A stretch of DNA of 13,541 nucleotides from NCBI GenBank assembly GCA_023251415.1, contig JAHEYX010000005.1, positions 4,397 to 17,937 on the forward strand. The letters are read 5' to 3'. Made by a program: the position numbers and the translations under genes. This DNA comes from Chitinophagales bacterium (GTDB taxonomy: Bacteria; Bacteroidota; Bacteroidia; Chitinophagales; CAIODY01). The notes beneath the pieces were generated by a model. The model was not told the origin of the DNA and searched no databases. It saw only the letters and a program-made list of their open reading frames with translations. Below, piece by piece: positions 7,480 to 13,541 of this stretch (position 1 is its first letter; every line of letters begins with the position of its first letter).

Positions 7480-8790
7480 TTATTGTTGTTTCGCTATAAA
7501 TTCTTTTATCCATTCGGTAGTCATAGATTTCGGACGTTCTAATGGGAAGCCCAATGCACGGCTCCAACACAATTGAGCCAATACACCTAATGCGCGACTT
7601 ACACCAAACATTACGGTATAAAAATCACTTTCTACCAAACCATAGTGAACCAATAATGCGCCACTATGAGCATCAACATTCGGCCAAGGGTTTTTAATTT
7701 TTCCTTTACTGCCTAATATTTCCGGAACCACATCGTAAACATTCCAAACCACATTCACTAATTCATCACTTGGCATGTATTTTTTAGCAAATTCCATTTG
7801 AGCCGTAAAGCGCGGATCGGTACGACGCAACACGGCGTGACCATAACCCGGAACTACTTTGCCTTCGCTCATGGTTTTATTTACATAATTAATAATCTGT
7901 TCTTTACTCGGAACACCGCCACCTAATTCTTCTTGCATGGCTTGAATCCAGCGGATTACTTCTTGATTTGCCAATCCATGTAAAGGACCAGCAAGTGCAT
8001 TCATACCGGCTGCGAAAGCCAAATAAGGATCCGCTAATCCGCTTCCAACGCAATGTACGGTATGTGCTGACAAATTGCCGCCTTCATGATCGGCATGAAT
8101 CGTCATGTACAAGTGCATTAAGTAATGAAATTCTTTATTTTCAAAACCTAACATATGGGCAAAATTAGCTGCCCAATCCAAATAGTGATCCGGTTCGATA
8201 TGCACACCTCCTTTATAAGTACGACGGTAGATATAAGCAGCTACACGCGGTAAACGGGCAATCAAGTTCATGGAATCTTCGAAAGTGTAATCCCAATAAT
8301 CTTTTTTGCTCATTCCTTTGCGGTAAGCTTTAGCAAATAATGACTCAGTTTGCATAGCCATAATAGCTGTGGTAAACTGCGTCATTGGGTGCGTAGAAAT
8401 TGGTAAAGAATCCAACACATCAAATACGTGTTTAGGAACAACACTGCGTTTTGCAAAAACAGTACTTAAGTGTTTAGTAATATCGGGAGTTGGCATTTCG
8501 CCGATTAACATGAGGTAGAAAATCCCTTCCGGAAGTGGTTCTGTGCTTCCTTCTGCATGAGGTAATTTTTCCTTTAATTCCGGAATAGAATAACCGCGGA
8601 ATCGAATACCTTCAATTGGGTCAAGTAAAGATGTTTCAGAAATAAGTGCCGGTATATCACGCATGCCACCATAAGCTTGAGCAATGGTAATGGTATCCAA
8701 TACCTTATCACCATGATCTTTAAGCAAGTTCTTTACCTCTTCTATCATTGGTGTAGCGACAGCCTTAAATTTTTCTTTAACGATTCCCAT
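7480..8790 (-). CDS. gltA: Citrate synthase, eukaryotic (mitochondrial)-like type
   Basis: Condenses acetyl-CoA and oxaloacetate to citrate, entering the TCA cycle. The 436-residue protein has all catalytic residues: His271 (LAGPLHGLANQEV), His318 in the signature GYGHAVLRRTDPR (315-327), and Asp373 (NPWPNVDAHSG), with binding residues His235 (IHADHEGGN) and Arg327. The whole sequence follows the animal mitochondrial enzyme rather than the hexameric type I enzyme of E. coli: YGGMR (40-44), LDPIEGIRFRGYSIPE (56-71), the HADHEGGNLSAHT segment, and the C-terminal GVSRALGVLAQLCWSRALGF / PLERPKSM. The mitochondrial presequence is absent. By family knowledge such enzymes are dimers without NADH inhibition; for this protein that is inference. 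It starts at ATG 8790 with a -7 promoter element 30 bases upstream and ends in a strong terminator, so it is probably monocistronic. Confidence 0.97.
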   Translation of the reverse strand: MGIVKEKFKAVATPMIEEVKNLLKDHGDKVLDTITIAQAYGGMRDIPALISETSLLDPIEGIRFRGYSIPELKEKLPHAEGSTEPLPEGIFYLMLIGEMPTPDITKHLSTVFAKRSVVPKHVFDVLDSLPISTHPMTQFTTAIMAMQTESLFAKAYRKGMSKKDYWDYTFEDSMNLIARLPRVAAYIYRRTYKGGVHIEPDHYLDWAANFAHMLGFENKEFHYLMHLYMTIHADHEGGNLSAHTVHCVGSGLADPYLAFAAGMNALAGPLHGLANQEVIRWIQAMQEELGGGVPSKEQIINYVNKTMSEGKVVPGYGHAVLRRTDPRFTAQMEFAKKYMPSDELVNVVWNVYDVVPEILGSKGKIKNPWPNVDAHSGALLVHYGLVESDFYTVMFGVSRALGVLAQLCWSRALGFPLERPKSMTTEWIKEFIAKQQ

Positions 8791-9167
8791 TGTATTTAAT
8801 CAGGTATTTAATTTTTTGCCCAAAAGTAATAATACTACAACACAATAAACAGTTTTTTTAAAGAAAAATATAGCAAGCAAATTTCGTTTCCGGTTTTAGC
8901 TGTCGATTGCTTTTATCAGTAGTATCCTGCCATTCAGAAAAAGTTGTAAAACCTTGTTTGGTCAAAGCATTAAGTCCTGTTTTGAAAAGTAAAACATGCC
9001 GTATGAAAAAAAATAATTGCAACTCGAATGGATTAAAAAGTAGAACAATTGCTGAAAAAATCACGTAATTAAGCGTAGTACTAAGATTGATAAAAGGCTG
9101 TTAATTAGTAGGGGTATAATTTTAGTATCGGAATTTTACTGTACATTTATGCCATAAAATCACGGTT
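8791..9167. other. Intergenic region of 377 bases, no convincing gene
   Basis: AT-rich spacer between the divergent gltA and small-lipoprotein genes. The left end holds the gltA -7 element. A 68-codon minus-strand open frame (8858-9064) has only a GTG start and no recognisable protein, so I do not call it a gene. On the right, TACATTTA (9142-9149) and TAATTTTA (9117-9124) each resemble a -7 element with mismatches, but neither has a TTG at the right distance, so the lipoprotein/feoA promoter is not located. A short palindrome TAGTACTA lies around 9076-9083. No tRNA or riboswitch was recognised. Confidence 0.5.
8821..8828 (-). promoter_or_regulatory. Candidate -7 element for gltA
   Basis: On the minus strand this reads TACTTTTG, a perfect match to the Bacteroidetes TAnnTTTG element. 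It is 30 bases upstream of the gltA ATG, nearly the same distance as in the serA-like promoter (31 bases). No TTG is found 19-21 bases further upstream, so the -33 element is weak or absent. Confidence 0.45.
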
Positions 9168-9320
9168 ATGAATAAAAATTTTGTTTTTATACTTCTTTTA
9201 TGTGCTGTTACTATTGTTGCTGTAGCCTGTTCAGGGTCGGGTAAAACACATAAAACAAAATGTCACGAGTGCCCCACTTTTTCGGATAATGGTACTGTTC
9301 AAACACTACAATTGGTTTAA
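9168..9320 (+). CDS. Very small lipoprotein (50 aa) with CxxC, first gene of the feoA unit
   Basis: Small open frame MNKNFVFILLLCAVTIVAVA, then C21 and SGSGKTHKTKCHECPTFSD, ending TLQLV. The N-terminus has a basic n-region, a long hydrophobic core and a lipobox-like AVAC, predicting cleavage before Cys21 and a 30-residue lipid-anchored mature peptide. The mature part carries a Lys/His-rich segment and Cys32-x-x-Cys35 (CHEC) followed by PTFS. The start is the only ATG, with an AT-rich leader. The second small lipoprotein gene follows 21 bases after its stop, then feoA, all on one strand. I do not recognise a named family. The cysteines and histidines could bind metal, but that is speculation from the context. 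Confidence 0.72.
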   Translation: MNKNFVFILLLCAVTIVAVACSGSGKTHKTKCHECPTFSDNGTVQTLQLV

Positions 9321-9341
9321 TCGCAATAAAAATTTAATCAA

Positions 9342-9485
9342 ATGAAAAACATTCTATTTAAGTTATTGTTATTCATTGGCTGTTCAATGGTTCTTTTTCA
9401 AAGCTGTAAATCCTATACCTGGGGCAGAACAGCAGAAGATCGACCTACAAAATTTAACGCTGACACTCGCTATATTAAGCGATAA
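9342..9485 (+). CDS. Very small lipoprotein (47 aa), second gene of the feoA unit
   Basis: Open frame MKNILFKLLLFIGCSMVLFQ, then S, then lipid-acceptor candidate Cys22 followed by KSYTWGRTAEDRPTKF and ending TRYIKR. The lipobox-like FQSC sits after a hydrophobic stretch, giving a predicted 26-residue, basic, lipid-anchored peptide without further cysteines. The leader AATTTAATCAA before the ATG is typical of Bacteroidetes. It lies 21 bases after the first lipoprotein gene and 20 bases before the TTG start of feoA, so the three are probably co-transcribed. Function unknown; a role linked to iron uptake is inferred only from position. The peptide is unlike its upstream neighbour past the signal sequence, so I see no sign of recent duplication. 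Confidence 0.7.
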   Translation: MKNILFKLLLFIGCSMVLFQSCKSYTWGRTAEDRPTKFNADTRYIKR

Positions 9486-9505
9486 TTGCATAAAAAAATC
9501 CTCAA

Positions 9506-9757
9506 TTGAAACAACTTTCGAAATTGAAAATCGGTGATATTGGTGTAGTCAGTAGCTTTACTGATGAAAAAGTATCCACTAAGCTGATGGAAATGGGCTG
9601 TTTGCCCGGTGAAGTAGTTAAAGTTATCAATATTGCCCCATTGGGCGACCCGATTGCCATTCATGTTGCTGGCTATGAATTAAGTTTACGCGTGGATGAA
9701 GCCGCTTGTGTATGGGTAATTGAAAATCCGCCCATCGAATACATTCACTTAAATTAA
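9506..9757 (+). CDS. feoA: Ferrous iron transport protein A (SH3-like), TTG start
   Basis: An 83-residue cytoplasmic FeoA, thought to modulate the FeoB iron transporter. The characteristic core is complete: KLKIGDIGVV (6-15), LMEMGCLPGEVVKV (27-40) and APLGDPIAIHVAGYELSLR (44-62), with VDEA after it. The start is unusual: the in-frame upstream TAA is at 9491-9493 and no ATG occurs before Met28, which lies inside the conserved fold. TTG at 9506-9508 gives the normal FeoA N-terminus (MKQLSKLKIGD), so I accept it. It is the third gene after two tiny lipoprotein genes and faces feoB tail to tail, with 3 bases between stop codons, instead of preceding it in an operon. Confidence 0.92.
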   Translation: MKQLSKLKIGDIGVVSSFTDEKVSTKLMEMGCLPGEVVKVINIAPLGDPIAIHVAGYELSLRVDEAACVWVIENPPIEYIHLN

Positions 9758-9774
9758 GTTTTATTTTAAAACTT
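9756..9774. terminator. Weak AT-rich hairpin over the feoA and feoB stop codons
   Basis: A perfect 8-bp inverted repeat, AAGTTTTA (9756-9763) and TAAAACTT (9767-9774), with a three-base TTT loop. It spans the last bases of the feoA stop and the feoB stop. It has one G-C pair and no separate T-run, so it would be a weak terminator at best. Its position between two convergent genes is the main reason to list it. Confidence 0.3.
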
Positions 9775-11884
9775 GATAGATGATGCAACTGCAGAGGTAG
9801 GCTAATCCGGTCATGTATAATATTTGCGCAATGGGAATCCACCACGAACCGGATTCGCGTTTAACTACCGCAACGGTGCTTATACATTGCATGGCAAAGG
9901 CATAAAATATCAGTAACGATAACAAGGTTGCTAATGAGTAAATGGGCTCTCCTTTCTCATTTTTAGCTTCACTCAATTTCATTTTGAGCGTACGCGTATC
10001 GTTTTCATTTCCTACACTGTAGAGTGTGCTCATGGTACCAACAAAGACCTCACGTGCTGCAAACGAGGTTATTAACGCAATGCCTATTTTCCAATCAAAT
10101 CCTAGTGGTTTGATTAAAGGTTCGATTGATTTTCCTAATTCACCGGCATAAGAGGTGGCCAATTTTTCGGATTGGTATTTGGCTGTTAAAGCTGCTGTAT
10201 CGGCATGTTGCACTTGTAGAGATTTGGTATAATTTTCATGTAATAAGTGCATCTTGTAACTTGGCCCGAAGGAGGCCAAAACCCATAAAATAATTGCTAT
10301 GGTTAAAATTATTTTTCCTGCTTCAAACGTAAATATTTTAGCCTTCTCATACATGGTAATCAAAATATTGCCTACCCGTGGCATGCGGTAAACCGGCAAT
10401 TCCATAATGAAATAACTTTTTCCCTTTTGCTTGATAATTAAACGAAAAATAAAGGCCACAATTATTGCCGTAATAAAACCCAAGAAATACATTCCGAGCA
10501 TAATTAAACCTTGCAAACTAATTATCCCAAAAAGCGTTTGTTTAGGAACCATCATACTTACCAAAAGGGTATAAACCGGTATTCGAGCAGAACAGCTCAT
10601 TAAGGGTGTAACCAATAAAGTTATTAAGCGATCCTTTCGATTCTCAATAGTTCGTGCGCTCATGATAGCCGGCACTGCACAAGCCATACCACTCATTAAT
10701 GGCACCACACTTCGTCCATTCATCCCAACTTTTCGCATCAATTTATCCATCATAAAACTTACGCGCGACATATAACCGGTATCTTCAAGGATGGTTATCA
10801 TTCCAAAAAGCAGCATTATTTGAGGAATAAAAACAACTACGCCACTTAATCCGGCGATGATGCCGTTATTCAATAAGTCAATCCATATTGTATCGGGAGC
10901 ATGTTTACTTATCCAAAGCCGTAAAGCAACAGCGCCATTATCAATCCAATCCATCGGAACGGCTGCAATGGTGAAAATGAGTTGAAACATTACGAACATC
11001 AACACAATAAAAATCAAATACCCCCAAAAATAGTGGGTAAGCACATGATCTAATTTGCTAATCTTTTTTTCGCGTATGGCTTGTTTATCACTTGGAGAGT
11101 CGGTAATAAAGCGGTTTATCATTTCATACCGCAACAACGTTTCCTCGCCTTGTAAGGCTGTACTCTTGAATTGGTGTTGAAGTAATAAAGCTTTTATTTT
11201 TTCTTTCGTCCGTGCATCTAAACAAAACAAGTTGCTGTAATGATGAGCAGTTAACAAGGTTGCATAGTCGCTAGTAGCTTGAACGATAGGACGTATAGCT
11301 TGCACCAGTTCGGGTTGCAATTTCTGCAAATCGATTAAATAATCGGTGGCAGTTACTTTAGCTTTTAACAATTCGCGTTTCAATTCATCAACACCTTCAG
11401 CTTTGCGTGCATTAATCGGAACTATGGATACTCCGAGTGCATTTTTAAGTGCAGGGATATCCGGATCGTGGCCTTGTTGATGTGCCACATCCAACATATT
11501 TAAAGCAATTACTACCGGTATTTTTAAATCGATAATTTGCGAACAAAACAACAGATTCCGTTTCAGGTTTGCCGCATCTGCCACAACGATAATAACATCC
11601 GGATAGGAATCATTATCCTTATTTAACAAAACGTCAAACGCCACGTATTCATCTAAGGATTTGGGGTATAAGCTGTAGGTGCCGGGCAAATCAATTATAG
11701 TAGCTTGTGTATTGTCATCCAAGTTACACTCACCGGTTTTTTTATCGACAGTTACCCCCGGGTAATTGGCTACTTTTTGTCGCAAACCGGTTAAGGCATT
11801 AAACAATGAAGTCTTACCACAGTTCGGGTTTCCGGCTAATGCTATTTTCAGGTGTTTTTTCAATCGCGGATGGTATTGGCGCAA
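9761..11884 (-). CDS. feoB: Ferrous iron transport protein B (GTPase-permease)
   Basis: Inner-membrane Fe(II) importer with a cytosolic G domain. For the 707-codon frame: G1 GNPNCGKT (18-25), G2 Thr45 (YPGVTVDK), G3 DLPGTYS (65-71), G4 NMLD (129-132) and a G5-like NAR (158-160); a helical spacer to about 275; then membrane segments from about 286, with the two Gate motifs around SGMACAVPAIMSAR (398-411) and TPLMSCSARIPVY (426-438), and REVFVGTMSTLY (611-622). Length is typical of FeoB. There is no in-frame ATG at the 5' end: the candidates are TTG at 11884 (used here) and TTG at 11863. The latter gives MKKHLKIALAGN, closer to usual FeoB starts, and I slightly favour it biologically. It converges on feoA (3-base gap) rather than following it, and diverges from the small barrel gene. 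Confidence 0.95.
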   Translation of the reverse strand: MRQYHPRLKKHLKIALAGNPNCGKTSLFNALTGLRQKVANYPGVTVDKKTGECNLDDNTQATIIDLPGTYSLYPKSLDEYVAFDVLLNKDNDSYPDVIIVVADAANLKRNLLFCSQIIDLKIPVVIALNMLDVAHQQGHDPDIPALKNALGVSIVPINARKAEGVDELKRELLKAKVTATDYLIDLQKLQPELVQAIRPIVQATSDYATLLTAHHYSNLFCLDARTKEKIKALLLQHQFKSTALQGEETLLRYEMINRFITDSPSDKQAIREKKISKLDHVLTHYFWGYLIFIVLMFVMFQLIFTIAAVPMDWIDNGAVALRLWISKHAPDTIWIDLLNNGIIAGLSGVVVFIPQIMLLFGMITILEDTGYMSRVSFMMDKLMRKVGMNGRSVVPLMSGMACAVPAIMSARTIENRKDRLITLLVTPLMSCSARIPVYTLLVSMMVPKQTLFGIISLQGLIMLGMYFLGFITAIIVAFIFRLIIKQKGKSYFIMELPVYRMPRVGNILITMYEKAKIFTFEAGKIILTIAIILWVLASFGPSYKMHLLHENYTKSLQVQHADTAALTAKYQSEKLATSYAGELGKSIEPLIKPLGFDWKIGIALITSFAAREVFVGTMSTLYSVGNENDTRTLKMKLSEAKNEKGEPIYSLATLLSLLIFYAFAMQCISTVAVVKRESGSWWIPIAQILYMTGLAYLCSCIIYQVLK

Positions 11885-11895
11885 ATATCGTTCAT
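11860..11895 (-). other. Possible short upstream reading frame overlapping the feoB start
   Basis: The only ATG near the feoB 5' end (11893-11895) is out of frame with it and encodes 11 residues (MNDICANTIRD) before a TGA at 11860-11862. That TGA overlaps by two bases the TTG at 11861-11863, which is a plausible FeoB start codon. The arrangement could couple translation of feoB to a leader peptide, mark a one-base frameshift in this copy, or be chance. Confidence 0.25.
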
Positions 11896-11977
11896 TTGTA
11901 CAAGTAAAAGAAATCGTTGATTATTAAAGTTAAGCTAGCTTGATAAATTAACTGTGTCAAGAACACGTATAATATTT

Positions 11978-11985
11978 TACTTTTG
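11978..11985 (+). promoter_or_regulatory. Candidate -7 element directly before the barrel gene
   Basis: TACTTTTG matches the Bacteroidetes TAnnTTTG consensus perfectly and ends only five bases before the ATG at 11991. If used, transcription would begin at or next to the start codon, giving a leaderless or nearly leaderless mRNA. There is no TTG 19-21 bases upstream. Confidence 0.35.
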
Positions 11986-11990
11986 CAGTT

Positions 11991-12632
11991 ATGCGGTTTA
12001 TAAAATACAGTTGGTTATTAAGTTTGGTGTTTACTGTGGCTGTAAAAGCACAGGAAGCCACCACTGTATTACCGGAAGGAACTGTATTGTTTTCCTTGGG
12101 TTATGGTAAACCTAATTTAGCTAAAACACTTTTCAAATTTGATGAAAAGCAAATTTTAGGTATTACAAGAAGTTTTGATCAAGTTAGTTACAGTGGCTTT
12201 TCACCCGTTTCATTTAAAGCGGAATACATTATTGCTGATCGTGTAGGACTGGGGCTTAGTTATAACTATGTCAACTTTAAGCGACAGGCTTCATTAAATT
12301 CTGCAGTTTTGGCAAATGGGAAAAATGGGGTTGGATATGTAAACATTTATTTTTCGTCTTGGTCTATTTTAGCTCGATTGAATATGCATTTAATTGTAAC
12401 AAAAAGCACAGATTTCTATTGGGGAATCGGCCTGGGTTATCGCGAACAAAAGTTTTGGGAATATTCAAATTTACCAACCTTTAACGGTGCGCATTTGAAC
12501 TATCTGTTCTTTCCTGTTTCATTTGAAAGCGGTTTTGGATTACGCTACTTTATTACACCACACTTTGCTGTTTACAGTGAAATCGGAATAGCTAAAGCTT
12601 TACTTCAAGGTGGCTTGGTATATAAACTATAA
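11991..12632 (+). CDS. Small outer-membrane beta-barrel protein, function unknown
   Basis: A 213-residue protein with signal peptide MRFIKYSWLLSLVFTVAVKAQ (1-21, AQ cleavage). The mature part has repeated amphipathic strands with aromatic ends: GTVLFSLGYG, VGLGLSYNYVNF, SWSILARLNMHLI, DFYWGIGLGYREQ, ESGFGLRYFITPHFAVYSEIGIAKALL, closing with GGLVYKL. This is the size and pattern of an eight-stranded OmpA/OmpW-sized porin-like barrel; no family name is assigned. The signal peptide fixes the start at 11991. It diverges from feoB across 106 bases, and its last six bases overlap the 3' end of the convergent pseudouridine synthase gene. Iron-related function is possible from position only. Confidence 0.85.
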   Translation: MRFIKYSWLLSLVFTVAVKAQEATTVLPEGTVLFSLGYGKPNLAKTLFKFDEKQILGITRSFDQVSYSGFSPVSFKAEYIIADRVGLGLSYNYVNFKRQASLNSAVLANGKNGVGYVNIYFSSWSILARLNMHLIVTKSTDFYWGIGLGYREQKFWEYSNLPTFNGAHLNYLFFPVSFESGFGLRYFITPHFAVYSEIGIAKALLQGGLVYKL

Positions 12633-13388
12633 TTTACCGCGTTTTAAAAACAGCACTTCCTTTTCATTTAATAAGCGCCATTTTCCTCTGGGAAGATTTT
12701 TTTTGGTTAAACCGGCATAAACAATACGATCCAGTTTTTCTACTTTGTAATTAAAGTGTTCAAACACGCGACGTACAATGCGGTTGCGACCAATATGAAT
12801 AGCGATGCCAACCTCATTCCGCTTTTCTGCTTTAGGAAAAGCCAATTGGTTCACCGGAACAATTCCGTCTTCCAGGGTAATGCCTTTTCGTATTTGGGCT
12901 TCGTGTTCGGGAGTTAGCGGTTTGTCTAAGGAGGCCAGGTATACTTTTTCAATTTCGTTGCTCGGGTGTGCCAGTTGTTGAGCTAAATCGCCATCATTGG
13001 TAAGCAGCAACAATCCGGTAGTATTGCGATCTAAACGGCCAACCGGATAAACCCGTTCGGTAGTTGCGCTTTTAACCAATTGCAAAACTGTTTTGCGGTC
13101 TTTTTCGTCGGCAAGTGTGGTTATAAAGTCTTTAGGTTTATTTAGAAGAATATAAACGTAATTGCGGGTTGGTTTAATGATTTTATTTTTAAACTTAACC
13201 ACATCCGTTGGTTTCACGCGATAGCCCATTTCTTTAACTTGCGTGCCATTAACTGTTACATAGCCTTGTTGAATTAACTCATCTGCTTTACGACGTGCGG
13301 CAATTCCTGCATGTGCCAAGTATTTATTTAAACGTACCGTATTATCTTGGGTATCGGTGGTTTGGGTTTCAATTTTCTTTTCAGGCAT
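12627..13388 (-). CDS. RluB/RsuA-family rRNA pseudouridine synthase
   Basis: A 253-residue RNA-modifying enzyme that isomerises a uridine in ribosomal RNA, most likely 23S (RluB-like). An N-terminal tail rich in Thr/Gln (1-17) is followed by an S4 RNA-binding domain (about 18-60: RLNKYLAHAGIAARRKADEL, then GYVTVNG). The catalytic domain has YILLNKPKDFITT (79-91), the signature GRLDRNTTGLLLLTNDG (117-133) with catalytic Asp120, a KVYLA strand, and the C-terminal IHIGRNRIVRRVFEHFNYKV (197-216, RxxR segment typical of RsuA/RluB). Length is usual for the family. Whether the target is the RluB, RluF or RsuA site cannot be told from motifs alone, so no symbol is given. The gene lies 62 bases after gmk on the same strand. 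Confidence 0.93.
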   Translation of the reverse strand: MPEKKIETQTTDTQDNTVRLNKYLAHAGIAARRKADELIQQGYVTVNGTQVKEMGYRVKPTDVVKFKNKIIKPTRNYVYILLNKPKDFITTLADEKDRKTVLQLVKSATTERVYPVGRLDRNTTGLLLLTNDGDLAQQLAHPSNEIEKVYLASLDKPLTPEHEAQIRKGITLEDGIVPVNQLAFPKAEKRNEVGIAIHIGRNRIVRRVFEHFNYKVEKLDRIVYAGLTKKNLPRGKWRLLNEKEVLFLKRGKL

Positions 13389-13450
13389 AGTGTAGAGCAG
13401 GTAGTCGTTTAGTCAGCTAAAGTACAAAAGTTTAGGTTCTTTTAGTTTTT

Positions 13451-13541
13451 TCAGGTGATATAATCAGTTACCCATTGTTGAACGGTGCTTAACGTTTCAT
13501 CCAAATGATGATTGACTATCACTTTATCAAAAGAGGCTGCA
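13451..13541 (-). CDS. gmk: Guanylate kinase, C-terminal 29 residues only (runs off right edge)
   Basis: The minus-strand frame reads AASFDKVIVNHHLDETLSTV, then QQWVTDYIT and TGA (13451-13453). The FDxVIVNxxLxxxLxxVxxxI pattern is the conserved C-terminal helix and strand of guanylate kinase, which phosphorylates GMP to GDP. Only the tail is visible, so the catalytic P-loop cannot be checked. It is upstream of the pseudouridine synthase gene on the same strand, and no terminator is seen between them. Confidence 0.75.
   Translation of the reverse strand, partial: AASFDKVIVNHHLDETLSTVQQWVTDYIT

Noticed and set aside
8858..9064. 68-codon minus-strand open frame between gltA and the lipoprotein genes
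   Set aside because: Starts with GTG, has no ATG, no recognisable domain, and is rich in Phe/Leu/Lys as expected from AT-rich non-coding DNA.
9470..9845. Minus-strand open frames of 64 and 72 codons opposite feoA
   Set aside because: They are shadows of feoA and the 3' end of feoB; the FeoA motifs on the plus strand explain the sequence.
11940..11960. FNR- or Fur-type binding site
   Set aside because: The TTGAT...TCAA arms are spaced too far apart for an FNR site and the sequence lacks the GATAATGAT units of a Fur box; kept only as an undefined palindrome in the findings.

Overview
The window looks like a chromosomal segment from a low-GC member of the Bacteroidota (Bacteroidetes). Four things point there: two secreted proteins with type IX secretion (T9SS) sorting domains, one of them carrying SprB repeats and a gliding-motility-type C-terminus; a DUF6089-type outer-membrane barrel; a TTG-N19-TAnnTTTG promoter of the Bacteroidetes sigma type in front of the serA-like gene; and starts without Shine-Dalgarno sequences but with A-rich leaders. 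No rRNA, tRNA, CRISPR array, insertion sequence or phage gene was seen. The content is mostly housekeeping and cell-envelope genes, with small-scale oddities rather than a large accessory island.

Layout, left to right. The 5' two thirds of dxs (MEP isoprenoid pathway, minus strand) runs off the left edge, preceded by a DUF6089-like barrel gene on the same strand. A divergent phosphoglycerate-dehydrogenase-like gene (plus) follows, meeting stop-to-stop a two-gene minus-strand unit for T9SS cargo: a large SprB-repeat/CHU_C surface protein, then a protein with a type A sorting domain. A short-chain dehydrogenase (plus) then converges on a citrate synthase gene (minus), with a clear hairpin terminator between them. 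The citrate synthase resembles the mitochondrial enzyme.

From 8791 to 9167 there is a mainly non-coding gap. After it come two very small lipoprotein genes (50 and 47 codons), which appear to form an operon with feoA. feoA and feoB, normally a co-directional pair, are here tail to tail with three bases between their stop codons, and both lack an in-frame ATG start (TTG is used). Divergent from feoB is a small outer-membrane barrel gene whose 3' end overlaps an RluB/RsuA-type pseudouridine synthase gene by six bases. The C-terminus of guanylate kinase (gmk) runs off the right edge.

The most unusual locus is 9168-11895: small lipoproteins plus feoA, convergent with feoB, with non-ATG starts and a possible 11-residue upstream reading frame at the feoB start. 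The other point of interest is the eukaryote-like citrate synthase. All functional assignments rest on reading motifs in the translated sequence; no database search was run.
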